A DNA stretch of 64,000 nt from Sphingobium yanoikuyae (GCF_013001025.1 NZ_CP053021.1:310001-374000); one strand, 5' to 3'. Shown: positions 17,049 through 25,742, counted from the stretch's first letter. Notes: generated by a model from the letters alone, not told the origin. A program made the numbers and translations.

Positions 17049-17336
17049 ATGGACCTCTACGATCTGCGCGTCAGCGACTATGTGATCCGGGATAGTGATC
17101 TCGACGGTAGGTGGATCGGCGAGGTGATGCACATTCGGGCGCGGGTGCATTACCGCAATGCTGGCTTCCCGGCGCGCGACTGGATCGATATCGCGACTGC
17201 CACTCCTTATCCGCACTGCCTGTTGGATTGGCCCGGTCCCCCGGCGATCCATAAGGCGACCGAGGAGGAAATCGCGAGATATGGGCTGGCGGATCGCTCC
17301 CGGATTACCACACCTCGGCTTTTCGATGAGTGGTGA
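17049..17336 (+). CDS. Hypothetical protein (95 aa), copy 1
   Basis: A soluble acidic protein of unknown function (MDLYDLRVSDYVIRDSDLDG), divergent from the resolvase. ATG 17049 is chosen over 17034 because GGGAGAAG at 17036-17043 is well placed for it. It is duplicated at 38597-38884 within the other inverted repeat. Confidence 0.6.
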   Translation: MDLYDLRVSDYVIRDSDLDGRWIGEVMHIRARVHYRNAGFPARDWIDIATATPYPHCLLDWPGPPAIHKATEEEIARYGLADRSRITTPRLFDEW

Positions 17337-17569
17337 TTGGGGCTCATGCCCTAGATGTCGACAAAGTTTGACGGATCGTCCCCGCCGAACGCTGCCTGCG
17401 ATCAACGGTGGGCAGCCATAGTTACTTCATATCGTGGATCGGCATCGTCTATGGAAATCGATCTGGAAATATCGTCATTGCCGGATCGTCGGCCGAAGAC
17501 ATCGTCACGCAGAAGGTCATCGACGACCATCAAGGCTGAGATCGTCGATGACACCGGTTTAGGGGAACG

Positions 17570-17788
17570 TCATTCAGATGACTTCGGAGAACGGCGTTTC
17601 CGCTTTGGTTTCGGGGGCAATGCCGGTGCCGGTAGCGTAAATTTGGGGCATGGACCGAGCCCTCGGAGAAACGCAATGAGATCGTCGGTCGGCGTTCGAA
17701 TGGGAGAGCGAGGCTGCTGAACCAAAGGGCCATTGTCGACAACGAGGCGGAGCGCGGGGCGCGCTGGTGGGGATGATGGATTCTGCAT
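17570..17788 (-). CDS. Small Pro/Lys-rich hypothetical protein (72 aa), copy 1
   Basis: Begins MQNPSSPPARPALRLVVDN and ends in a basic Pro/Lys/Arg tail (KPKRKRRSPKSSE). There is no recognised domain and only a weak ribosome site. It is duplicated at 38145-38363. The repeat boundary lies 49 bp upstream of its start, so the two copies have different upstream DNA. Confidence 0.4.
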   Translation of the reverse strand: MQNPSSPPARPALRLVVDNGPLVQQPRSPIRTPTDDLIAFLRGLGPCPKFTLPAPALPPKPKRKRRSPKSSE

Positions 17789-18027
17789 AATCCAACCGTA
17801 GGAAACCGGGCTTCCGAGAAGCCATATGTTTCGTCATAAATTGCGCATCGTCCCAGAACACATAGGTTTCAAGACTGTCCATCGTGGGAAGGCCGCATCG
17901 TTGAAGTGATCAGAGGCTGCGCTTCAGGAATATGACGGCGGGCGAAGGAGCCCCTTATAGATAGACTGCGATTGGCCATAGAAGCTTTACGCTTGTCGGC
18001 CGAACCCGCTTCCGCTCTAACCACCTG

Positions 18028-18756
18028 ATGCAGAACCGATATGTTGGGGACATCGGCGATTTCGTCAAAATGGCGATCCTTCGCGCACTTTGTGGTAACA
18101 GGCACTTAGGCGTCGCATGATGGTTGTATCCGGATGAGGATCACAATGCCGACGGTCGGCACATAGACTATCTCCATCAGCCCGAACGCTGGCGCTCATA
18201 CGATGCAGACCTCTTTGATCGCCTCCGCATGATAGTGGATGCTGGAGTTCGACGTGTTTCCGAACTTGAAGCCGCCGACCTGCTGCCCAACGCCATCTAT
18301 TGGAATGCAGCGGTGCCGACCACTGGTCTGACCGTGGAACGCCGAATGTCCCGACAATCATGGTTCGAGGCGGGCCGAGCGATGCTTGCATCATGCGATG
18401 TCGTCTTCGCTGACCCGGACAATGGCCTAGAGACCAAGAATTTCGACCCCGGCGCGCGAAAGGCAGGAAAGAGTATCAGTATTGCCGAGCTTCAGGCGCT
18501 AAACGCCCCCGGTCGTGCGCTAATCGTCTACCATCATCAGACGCGAATGGCAGGCGGACATCATTTCGAACTTAAACACTGGGGTGGCCGCTTGCGCGAG
18601 GCAGGCTTCAACCGGGTCGACGCCTTACGAGCCTCTCCATTCTCCGCGCGCGCCTTTTTCCTGTTGAATGCCGATGACGAGATGCGGGATCGGGCAATGC
18701 AACTTTCGACGAGATGGGGCGATCGCTTGACGTGGCATCCCACCCTTGGAGCTTAA
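18028..18756 (+). pseudogene. Conserved hypothetical gene split by an in-frame TGA
   Basis: Reading from ATG 18028 gives MQNRYVGDIGDFVKMAILRA, then a TGA at 18118-18120 (codon 31), then WLYPDEDHNADGRHIDYL in the same frame to the stop at 18756. The two halves look like one protein because the frame is unbroken apart from the TGA and the N-terminal part has a natural start. The downstream part holds DPDNGLETKNFDPGARKAGK and a histidine-rich HHQTRMAGGHHFE. A TTG at 18124 could restart translation. This is a nonsense mutation or a sequencing error. The family is known to me only as a conserved hypothetical of about 240 residues. Confidence 0.72.
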
Positions 18757-18760
18757 AGGC

Positions 18761-19321
18761 ATGGAAACGGACCGCATTAGTTTTTCGGAAGTCATCACCG
18801 AAGCAAGTAGGTTCCACAACGATCTGGCCATTGCGATACAGAATATAGCGGCCGAAGCTACCAACCATTGGTGCGCGCCGATTCAGGATGCGTTGGCACT
18901 CGGCAAGATCGAACTGGAGCGCAGTCTTCAGTCTCGCTTCCCGTCTGAGAAGCGGCCTGCGGTCTACAAAATCGCTATCCGAGGCGAGGAACCGCACCGG
19001 ACATACAAGGCGTTTGAGAAAGGGCGGGAAACACCTCGGATTCGAGCGTTTGCACGTTTCCCAGCCTCGTTCGTCCCGTCGGAAACACTTTACGTCGGAA
19101 GCAGCCGTTCGCTGGTAAAACGTTTACTGGAGCATATGGGACACGGCGCTGAAAAGACCTATGCGCTCCATATGCGGCATTGGGCTACCGACATTGATGG
19201 GGAATTGTCGATATCGGCGACCTTTCTGCCATATGAAATCTCGAAGGACGTGCTTTGCGCTGTCGAGGATGCGCTGGCGCGGAATGCGAGGCCGATGTTT
19301 GGGCGTCGAGGATCGGTATAG
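18761..19321 (+). CDS. GIY-YIG-like domain protein
   Basis: A 186-residue protein. The C-terminal half (TLYVGSSRSLVKRLLEHMGH, then TYALHMRHW and a later ED pair) matches the GIY-YIG nuclease layout, with YVG, the following Arg/His and a distal Glu. The first GIY motif is weak (VYKIAIRGEE). ATG 18761 follows the previous stop by four bases and has AAAGG just before it, so it is probably coupled to the broken gene at 18028. Nuclease activity is inferred, and the degenerate first motif leaves it open. Confidence 0.6.
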   Translation: METDRISFSEVITEASRFHNDLAIAIQNIAAEATNHWCAPIQDALALGKIELERSLQSRFPSEKRPAVYKIAIRGEEPHRTYKAFEKGRETPRIRAFARFPASFVPSETLYVGSSRSLVKRLLEHMGHGAEKTYALHMRHWATDIDGELSISATFLPYEISKDVLCAVEDALARNARPMFGRRGSV

Positions 19322-19331
19322 GAAATACACC

Positions 19332-19640
19332 ATGACTGCACCTGACGAGACCGGCACATCGCAGCCCGAATTCATGTTCCCTGAGGTCATGGAGGCAGTG
19401 TCGCGGACCATAGCCGCCAAGACTGAAGAGATTATCCGTGCAGCCGATGCCGGGGAGCCGCCGGTCATAGTGCTGATCCCCGAACTTGGCGATATGATCT
19501 CGGAAGGCTTCTATTGGCGCAGGGCCGATGCGGCGATCAAATCATTGCTCTCGGCCGAATTTGAGGTTGCCGGGAAGAAGCCCGTGGGGCTGGTAGGCCT
19601 CCCCAGAGGACGCTGCTATCGGCGCGTCAGCACCGGATAG
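19332..19640 (+). CDS. Hypothetical protein (102 aa)
   Basis: ATG 19332 lies 10 bp after the GIY-YIG-like gene's stop, giving a likely three-gene transcript. The protein (PEFMFPEVMEAVSRTIAAKT, then PPVIVLIPELGDMISEGFYW) has no recognised domain. The C-terminus is short and basic (GRCYRRVSTG). Confidence 0.5.
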   Translation: MTAPDETGTSQPEFMFPEVMEAVSRTIAAKTEEIIRAADAGEPPVIVLIPELGDMISEGFYWRRADAAIKSLLSAEFEVAGKKPVGLVGLPRGRCYRRVSTG

Positions 19641-19686
19641 GATCAGGGCGCGAAATGTGCGTGCCCGCTCTGCGCCAGCACGCCCG

Positions 19687-20958
19687 CTATAAGGACAACG
19701 TTTCCCCATCCCGCAATCGGCAGATCGCCGGAAAGCCCGCCAGATTTTCATCCCAGTTAAAGCTGTGGATCGGAACCAGCCTCTTCGGCGCAATCGCTTT
19801 TGCGAAGGCCAGCAGGTCCGCAGGCGATGCATGACCGCTGGTGTGGATGTGACAGCTTGCCGCACCACCAGCGGTCAGCCATTCCACCAAGGGCGCGCCG
19901 GAGCTTTCGAGATAGCCGCGCCACATCGACCAGCACCATGCATCGTCACCATCCGGCACGACGCCGCTCCTGTCATAATCTGCAATCAGCGATCCGCGCA
20001 GCATGACGACCCAACGTGCCGCATTCCTTGCCAATGCCCTCCCTGAAATGGCGTGGCCAGATTGCGCGATACGATCGACAAAGGCTTCCATGCCCTTTCG
20101 CTTATACATCCGGGACATAGTGGATGTGATGACGACCTTGAGTTGATCGAAGCCGGGCTGCGGCAGTCTTCCATGCTCTGCCAGCATTTCCAGAACCTCA
20201 GCGGTATAGAGGTCCACGACCAGCGTTCTTCCGGCCTTCTTCGCGGCGCGATACAGGGTGACCGTGCGATCGACATTCTGAGCCGACCAAGCAACGAACA
20301 CCCGTCCTTTCGTGCGCCCGAACAACCCTTCGAAGTCAGCTTCCAAGTCACTTTCATGGGCAGTAGGTTTCGTGCTGCCCAGATTGGTGCCTTCCATCAG
20401 CAACGCATCGACCGCTGCCGGAGGACTGGACATCATCCTGTCGACCAACGCTGATTTCCGGCCGTGTATCCGGAAGTCGCCAGAATAGAGGATGCGCTTC
20501 CCCGCTGCCTCGATCAGCAACATGTAGGCGTCAAAAGCCGAGTGATCGGTCAGATAAGGCGTCACGCGGAACCGACCGAGATCGAGAGGCTGGCCACTGC
20601 GCCACGGTAATATGTCGCGGTCTATCACCTTTCCGGTGATACCAGCGGTCAGTCGCATCAGCTTGGCGGACGCCTCTCCGCTATGGATCGTCCATGACGC
20701 AGGGAGTTCTTCCAGCAGCCCATAATGATCCAGATGGGGATGAGAGATGAGGACATGGGCGTGGCCAGCCCGGTCGAGCGAAGCAGGCAGCAAATCAGTG
20801 GCATCATTGGGCGCATCAAGAGGACGCCCGACATCAAGGATCAGGCGTTCCCCGGCACAGGCAATCTCGATGCAGTTTCCACCGATCTGCTCGCTGGACC
20901 GATGGATCGTCAGGTCCACCATCGAAACCATGTCGTCGCTCGATGTCGAACCCGTCAT
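19687..20958 (-). CDS. Metallo-beta-lactamase/beta-CASP hydrolase
   Basis: A 423-residue protein of the MBL superfamily. The zinc motif HPHLDH is near residue 75 (VLISHPHLDHYGLL). YSGDFRIHG supplies the bridging Asp. A C-terminal pair, HTSGHA and PIHSFNWDE, matches the beta-CASP motifs of RNase J/CPSF-type nucleases. The start ATG overlaps the stop of the upstream gene by four bases (ATGA), so the two are translationally coupled. RNase J-like activity on RNA, or a DNA-repair type, is possible. An uncharacterised defence role is inferred from the island setting and the nuclease-like partner. Confidence 0.8.
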   Translation of the reverse strand: MTGSTSSDDMVSMVDLTIHRSSEQIGGNCIEIACAGERLILDVGRPLDAPNDATDLLPASLDRAGHAHVLISHPHLDHYGLLEELPASWTIHSGEASAKLMRLTAGITGKVIDRDILPWRSGQPLDLGRFRVTPYLTDHSAFDAYMLLIEAAGKRILYSGDFRIHGRKSALVDRMMSSPPAAVDALLMEGTNLGSTKPTAHESDLEADFEGLFGRTKGRVFVAWSAQNVDRTVTLYRAAKKAGRTLVVDLYTAEVLEMLAEHGRLPQPGFDQLKVVITSTMSRMYKRKGMEAFVDRIAQSGHAISGRALARNAARWVVMLRGSLIADYDRSGVVPDGDDAWCWSMWRGYLESSGAPLVEWLTAGGAASCHIHTSGHASPADLLAFAKAIAPKRLVPIHSFNWDENLAGFPAICRLRDGETLSL

Positions 20959-21905
20959 GCCGACACTGCCGCGCCGGGAGCGACGCCCGTTGCCAGACGC
21001 ACGCTGGACGCCGAACCTCTGGCAATTAGGCGATCAGGACTAAGCGCAGTTGTCAGTTTCTCTTTATGTTTTGCCCAAACCGGCCCTATCCGCTGATCCT
21101 CGTCAAACACGGACACGATCAAGATCGGAGCCGTGTTGATTTTCAGTTTATCGATTTGTTGCAGGGCAGCATCGGCGATAGTTCGCCGCAAATCCGGAAC
21201 ACCACTGAGCGACAAGAGGTTTTTGCAGGAAAGCTCGAACCCCTCCCGTATATCCTTCGTATATTGCTTCAGAAGGCCTTCATATGTCGCTATCTGCGAC
21301 AGCACCTTGGCATCGCCTTCGGCACGGATTTCCTTGTTCCCGAACAGCTTGGCCTCATAGAAATCGAGGACCGGCGCAGCATCTTCCCAGCGGAGTGCGA
21401 CTATATCAATCCTCTTGGCGCTGGCCCCTTCGCCGGGGCTGGCATCGGTCGCTTCTTCTGCGTCCTTGGTGAGCGCCATCTCAACATCGACGACATTCCC
21501 ATGAGCCTTGATCACCGCTCCGACGAATTTCTTCTCCTCGCCCGCATAGACCCGCGCCGCCGCCTTCAGATCAGCCACATCGTCCAGACCGCCGATGAAG
21601 AGCCCCTTGGCGCTATCCCAATGTTGCCCAATCTGAAATTGACCGCCGACAGCGCGAACATAGGGACGTGCAGCAGATGGCTTTAGCAGATATTTATAAT
21701 GGGTATCGGTGATGATCCCGGAGCCATCGAAGCTGACCTTCGCAAGGCTGCACCCTCGGTAGTAGATGTTGAGATAGTTGTTACGGATAGCGACGAACAG
21801 ATCAGGGTCGGCCAGCATTTTTCGCCACCATGAGCCTTCCGGCGCTTCGTAGAGGCGGTTCAGCGCCTCAACAAAATCCGAAGACAGACCCTGCCGATAT
21901 GCCAT
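20955..21905 (-). CDS. PD-(D/E)XK-like nuclease candidate, partner of the MBL protein
   Basis: A 316-residue protein. The core has RIDIVALRWEDAAPVLDFYE followed by AKLFGNKEIRA: an Asp in a beta strand and an ExK (EAK) in the next one, the PD-(D/E)XK layout. The N-terminal part (WWRKMLADPDLFVAIRNNYL, then NIYYRGCSLAKV) is unknown. The start has GGAGAAAATGA just upstream. It is first in a two-gene operon with the MBL hydrolase. The nuclease call rests on motif spacing, not a search. Confidence 0.6.
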   Translation of the reverse strand: MAYRQGLSSDFVEALNRLYEAPEGSWWRKMLADPDLFVAIRNNYLNIYYRGCSLAKVSFDGSGIITDTHYKYLLKPSAARPYVRAVGGQFQIGQHWDSAKGLFIGGLDDVADLKAAARVYAGEEKKFVGAVIKAHGNVVDVEMALTKDAEEATDASPGEGASAKRIDIVALRWEDAAPVLDFYEAKLFGNKEIRAEGDAKVLSQIATYEGLLKQYTKDIREGFELSCKNLLSLSGVPDLRRTIADAALQQIDKLKINTAPILIVSVFDEDQRIGPVWAKHKEKLTTALSPDRLIARGSASSVRLATGVAPGAAVSA

Positions 21906-22052
21906 TCATTTTCTCCATCGCCATTCTCGACGGCATCTAGCGGGCAAATCATTGAAATTGTCTGGATGCCACCCCAAAAAGCTGATCCCACATCATGACT
22001 CTGACCGCAGATAGATACACGATCAGCCACATCTGAAAGCGATGGAGTTCCA

Positions 22053-22490
22053 ATGCCGAACGAACAGCCGGTTTCGGCCGAATATAATCCAGACGGTCCC
22101 TGTGTCGGGATATTCTGGCGTGTTCAGACCTCCGCCGGGCCGAAGCTCGTCAGCCATGTCGTCAGCCTGACTGACGCAGACGAGTATGGTGATTTCCTCA
22201 CCCACCCCACCGGCCATTATGAAATTTGGGAAGGCTGGCGGGAGGCCGGGGCAGCGGCCCTGAAGCGAACGGGACTGCCGATTGAGATCGCCTCATCGGA
22301 GTATGAAGAGCATCCGCGCGGTCGTGTCGTATTCGACCGCCGCGCGGAGAAGTTCATCATTTACGCGGATCGGCGGCTCCAGAAGGCTACGATTATTTCG
22401 GACATCGTGGAATTGTTTGCCATCGGCGGCCATTCCCACATTGTGCGATCCGATTCACATTATGTCGCTCAACCTACTCCCGATCGTTAA
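22053..22490 (+). CDS. Hypothetical protein (145 aa)
   Basis: A soluble acidic protein (MPNEQPVSAEYNPDGPCVGI) with a compact alpha/beta look (RGRVVFDRRAEKFIIYADRR). No family is recognised. Its TAA stop (22488-22490) is the target duplication of the adjacent IS element, so the insertion left the protein complete. Confidence 0.6.
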   Translation: MPNEQPVSAEYNPDGPCVGIFWRVQTSAGPKLVSHVVSLTDADEYGDFLTHPTGHYEIWEGWREAGAAALKRTGLPIEIASSEYEEHPRGRVVFDRRAEKFIIYADRRLQKATIISDIVELFAIGGHSHIVRSDSHYVAQPTPDR

Positions 22491-23421
22491 GAGCCCGATC
22501 CGAAAGTTGTTGAGCAATACCAGTATATTGTGATTCACGCCGTCTTTGCGACAAGATGGAGTGGATGGTGACATGGACTGGTATTGCCCGACGGGAGCAT
22601 AGTCGGGAAGGTTTGCGATATCCATCGGATATGACGGACACGGAGTGGGCGCTGGCAGCGCCATTCGTGCCTCCGGCAAGGCGTGGAGGCCGACCTCGAA
22701 CGGCAGACATGCGCGAAGTTCTGAACGCGATGCTGTACATCGCGGCGAGCGGGTGTGCGTGGCGGCTTCTGCCGAAGTGCTTTCCTCCGGTATCGACGGT
22801 GCGGCGCTATTTCTATGCCTGGCGCGATGCCGGTCTGTTCGACGCGATCAACACGGTGCTGGTCATGAACCTGCGGGAAATCGAAGGGCGTGAAGCTTCG
22901 CCCAGCGCCGGAGTGATCGACAGCCAATCGGTCAAGACCACCGAAAGTGGCGGAATTTCAGGCTATGACGCGGGCAAAAAGGTGAAAGGCCGCAAGCGAC
23001 ATATCCTGACGGACACCTGCGGCTTCCTCATCTTCATCCTAGTACATGCCGCCGATATTCAGGACCGAGATGGGGCCGTCGATGTGCTGGTAGCCATTCG
23101 CAAGCGGTTTCCCTGGCTGCGACACATCTTTGCCGATGGCGGTTACGCAGGCGACAAGCTGCGATCCGCCCTGGTTGGCATGGGCAAATGGACGATCGAA
23201 ATCATCAAGCGATCGGACAAGGCAAAAGGCTTTCAAGTGCTGCCCCGCAGGTGGGTGGTCGAACGGACTTTTGCCTGGCTCGGGCGCTGCCGTCGGCTCG
23301 CAAAAGATTGGGAGCGGTCCATCGCCTCGTCCACCGCTTGGGCCCTCATCGCCTCAATCCGCATGCTCACGCGCAGAACCGCAAGGCTTTGTCAAAATTG
23401 AGAAACTTCCGAATCCGGCTC
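22491..23421 (+). mobile_element. IS5-family insertion sequence, 931 bp
   Basis: Imperfect terminal inverted repeats: left GAGCCCGATCCGAAAGTT, right (reverse complement) GAGCCGGATTCGGAAGTT, 15 of 18 matching. It is flanked by a 3-bp duplication TAA at 22488-22490 and 23422-23424. One complete transposase lies inside. The small size, DDE transposase and TAA target fit the IS427-like group of IS5. Confidence 0.9.
22556..23401 (+). CDS. IS5-family DDE transposase
   Basis: A 281-residue transposase. The N-terminal DUF4096-like domain (MTDTEWALAAPFVPPARRGG, then MREVLNAMLYIAASGCAWRL) is followed by the catalytic core: first Asp in GVIDSQSVKTTESGG, second in FADGGYAGDK, and Glu in VERTFAWLGRCRRLAKDWE. 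The single uninterrupted frame needs no frameshift. Several ATGs near 22556-22567 could start it. Confidence 0.93.
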   Translation: MEWMVTWTGIARREHSREGLRYPSDMTDTEWALAAPFVPPARRGGRPRTADMREVLNAMLYIAASGCAWRLLPKCFPPVSTVRRYFYAWRDAGLFDAINTVLVMNLREIEGREASPSAGVIDSQSVKTTESGGISGYDAGKKVKGRKRHILTDTCGFLIFILVHAADIQDRDGAVDVLVAIRKRFPWLRHIFADGGYAGDKLRSALVGMGKWTIEIIKRSDKAKGFQVLPRRWVVERTFAWLGRCRRLAKDWERSIASSTAWALIASIRMLTRRTARLCQN

Positions 23422-23981
23422 TAAGACGCCATCAGCGCCGTAACCTTCTCAATCTGGGTGGCCTTCTTTGCCCTGTCGGGGTGGGGCAGGCCGATGGCTT
23501 TGACCTCATGGCCACTGGCCGTGGGATAGCTGTGCCAGTTCAAAGGTTCGACCAGCGGACGTGCCTTTTGACGTTCCAGCGTCGGCGGAAACTGATCCCA
23601 GCCCTTCTTCGTGAAGACAAACAGCTTGTCTGGCTGATGCTCGTCGAGGATGCGCTGCACGCGGACACGACCCGCGTCATTCTGTTCTTTTGTCCCGTTG
23701 TTGGCCCATTCAGACCGCGCGCCCACAAAGCTGGGCACGAAGTTGAAGAACAGGACCGAATTCCAGAACGCTGCGCGGTCGTCATATCCAAAATATCCGG
23801 GCACACGATTGAAAAACTGAATATCGGGATACTCTCCGGAAATCACCTTCTTGAGGCAATCCTCGGTCATTCCAGAATGATCCGGATCATCAGACGTATG
23901 GGAGTGTCCGGCGATAGCAATTCGTTGCCCCGAAATGCCGCCCTTGTATCCGGCAGGACACCATTCTTTATGCTCAACCAT
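23421..23981 (-). CDS. Uracil-DNA-glycosylase-like fold protein
   Basis: A 186-residue protein. RIAIAGHSHTSDDPD near the start, FWNSVLFFNFVP in the middle and a late IGLPHPDRA resemble the spaced motifs of the uracil-DNA glycosylase superfamily, with GxDP replaced by a GHSH-type motif and a late His-Pro. Catalysis is uncertain. Its stop codon TAG is made from the IS terminal base plus the duplicated TA; before insertion the same site would read TAA. It is convergent with the gene at 22053. Specificity for a modified base would fit a defence island but is speculation. Confidence 0.5.
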   Translation of the reverse strand: MVEHKEWCPAGYKGGISGQRIAIAGHSHTSDDPDHSGMTEDCLKKVISGEYPDIQFFNRVPGYFGYDDRAAFWNSVLFFNFVPSFVGARSEWANNGTKEQNDAGRVRVQRILDEHQPDKLFVFTKKGWDQFPPTLERQKARPLVEPLNWHSYPTASGHEVKAIGLPHPDRAKKATQIEKVTALMAS

Positions 23982-24059
23982 TACACCCCCAGTTATTCAG
24001 ATGAACGCGTCATTTTGTGGCCCCTGCTGATCTGAAATGGAAGGTCATATTCAAAGAAT

Positions 24060-24530
24060 TTATTTCAGATCGACGCTGGCAATATGTCCGGCTGACTTAG
24101 CCTGCTGGAGCAGCGCCCATGTTGCGCCGCCATTGCTATAAAATTCCAACACCACTGCTTGACGCAAATGCCCATTAACCCACCGTTGTAGAGGAGCGAA
24201 CAGATGATCAGCCCACAAATCTTCGATCGTTGGAAAATGCGCTCGCTCTGCCTGCGAGCATAGCGCGCAGCACCATCCACAGGGTTCGTGAACGGGCACG
24301 AGATCATCGTCCCACAGCCTGTCATAAACCTCACCACTCCAAGAGGCGAGGACACTCATACCCGCAGCATGCGCATATCCATGAAGTGCTTCGCCGCCGA
24401 CAAGAAAGTTGATCTCGACCGCATCGCGATGCTCGCAAGTCTCGAAGGCCATCATATCATGGATATCGACGGTGACGGCGAACCATCCGCTGAATGCATG
24501 GATGAAAGGACGATCTTGCCCGCAGACCAT
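24060..24530 (-). CDS. Hypothetical protein (156 aa)
   Basis: Unknown soluble protein. A Cys cluster (EPCGWCCALCSQAERAHF) near residues 82-100 could bind a metal. It starts at the TAATG junction with the upstream gene (one-base overlap), so it is translationally coupled to it. Confidence 0.6.
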   Translation of the reverse strand: MVCGQDRPFIHAFSGWFAVTVDIHDMMAFETCEHRDAVEINFLVGGEALHGYAHAAGMSVLASWSGEVYDRLWDDDLVPVHEPCGWCCALCSQAERAHFPTIEDLWADHLFAPLQRWVNGHLRQAVVLEFYSNGGATWALLQQAKSAGHIASVDLK

Positions 24531-25489
24531 TAGATATCCCAGTCCGCATAATGGCGGGACAACCGGCGCAGCGCCTCCATTGCATTATCGCTCCGGTCGA
24601 CCATTCGACGGGTCATGATGCCATTCCTAGCGGCGAAGGCATAGGCGGCATCAGAGACGCCAGCAGGAACGTTGCCATTGCGATGACCATAAACGCCCTC
24701 AATCAGCCAATAGCCCTGACTGCGATCGTAAGAGATCAATACGTTCTGCCCATCATGCTGGAATTCGCCAAATGCATGTTCGGCAGACAGCAGCGCGGTG
24801 AAGTAGCGGCGGCTACAGTTGCGGTAGCGTTTGGCGGTTGCGGCCAAATCCAGACCATCGATAATTGGCCGATAGCCGTCACAGGCTCGGATCGGACCCG
24901 CCGGAAAAGGCATCCGAAAGGACCACCGCTTGATCGTATCGGCAAGCTTGGTTGACCGACGGAGCGCCTCGACAATTTTGGTCCGATCGAGCCCGCGCCG
25001 CTCCAGCAGATCGACGGCAAGGACGATGTCGGCAGCCTGCGCCTTGTCCTTGATCTTCGCGCTGATCCGACTGTCGGACAGATCGACAGGGAGGCTTGTG
25101 ATGATCGAAAGGCGATCGGGGCCCAACGTGGGCGCGCTCTGAACGGCGGTGATAGCGTGGCGCGGCCCGCCGTTCAGAATGCTCCAAAGACGCGGGTAGA
25201 ATTCTCGATCATGAGGTTGCGCGCCACACTTTGCCAGAGCACTCCGAAAACCGGCCGGGACATGATCATAGGCCATAAGGAGGATCGCGTGGTGTCGATC
25301 CTTCATGAGGATACGCGCGATTTCCTCATTGCCATGGTCGGTCGGTTTCGCCGTGGCCAAGAACGCCGCGACCACCTGACGGCGCTCTACACCGGCACGC
25401 AGCATGTATCCGGCGAAGCCCGGCCGGACACTGTCCAACGCGACGATGCGGTTCAACATCCACCCCGAGATCGGCTCGATGGACTCCAT
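24530..25489 (-). CDS. Hypothetical protein (319 aa)
   Basis: A mostly alpha-helical soluble protein of unknown function. A C-terminal stretch (AATAKRYRNCSRRYFTALLS, then EFQHDGQNVLISYDRSQGYW) with an RNC motif and beta strands faintly recalls PcfJ-like proteins of mobile elements; this is weak. ATG 25489 with GGGAG about ten bases upstream is preferred over TTG 25507. It is the first gene of a two-gene unit with 24060-24530. Confidence 0.6.
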   Translation of the reverse strand: MESIEPISGWMLNRIVALDSVRPGFAGYMLRAGVERRQVVAAFLATAKPTDHGNEEIARILMKDRHHAILLMAYDHVPAGFRSALAKCGAQPHDREFYPRLWSILNGGPRHAITAVQSAPTLGPDRLSIITSLPVDLSDSRISAKIKDKAQAADIVLAVDLLERRGLDRTKIVEALRRSTKLADTIKRWSFRMPFPAGPIRACDGYRPIIDGLDLAATAKRYRNCSRRYFTALLSAEHAFGEFQHDGQNVLISYDRSQGYWLIEGVYGHRNGNVPAGVSDAAYAFAARNGIMTRRMVDRSDNAMEALRRLSRHYADWDI

Positions 25490-25568
25490 AACAATATCTC
25501 CCTTCAAGCAGGTTCATATTGTCATGAGGACAGCCTTCATCGGTTCGCGTTCCTGCGCTAAATACTTC

Positions 25569-25742
25569 ATGGAAAATGATAATTCACGAAATTTCTTCAC
25601 CAACCTGTTGGAGCGTAAGGCCCCAGCCATCATCGAGCGCCGCCTCGCAAAGGGCGATCCAATGGATGAGGTCGAGGATTTCTTGATGCTGTTCTGCTGG
25701 AGCGGGCCACGAGCGGCCATACAGAAGCGGCGCGATCAATAG
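25569..25742 (+). CDS. Small hypothetical protein (57 aa)
   Basis: MENDNSRNFFTNLLERKAPA continues as a helical, charged small protein. An in-frame ATG at 25524 would add 15 residues; neither has a strong ribosome site. It overlaps the convergent lipoprotein gene's end by seven bases. Confidence 0.4.
   Translation: MENDNSRNFFTNLLERKAPAIIERRLAKGDPMDEVEDFLMLFCWSGPRAAIQKRRDQ

Larger units (their letters stand above)
15912..17837. repeat. Left copy of a 1.93-kb inverted repeat carrying a resolvase
   Basis: Reverse complement of 38096-40021 (pairing x with 55933 minus x). All open frames in the two copies are identical in length and translation, and spot checks of the DNA match without gaps. The outer end is the att core and the inner end is the sequence ATGACGAAACATATGGC read outward. 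The copies flank about 20.3 kb of cargo. Confidence 0.95.

Noticed and set aside
18118..18120. In-frame TGA as a possible selenocysteine codon
   Set aside because: No selenocysteine-insertion hairpin is evident just downstream, and no family reason to expect it; a nonsense mutation is simpler.
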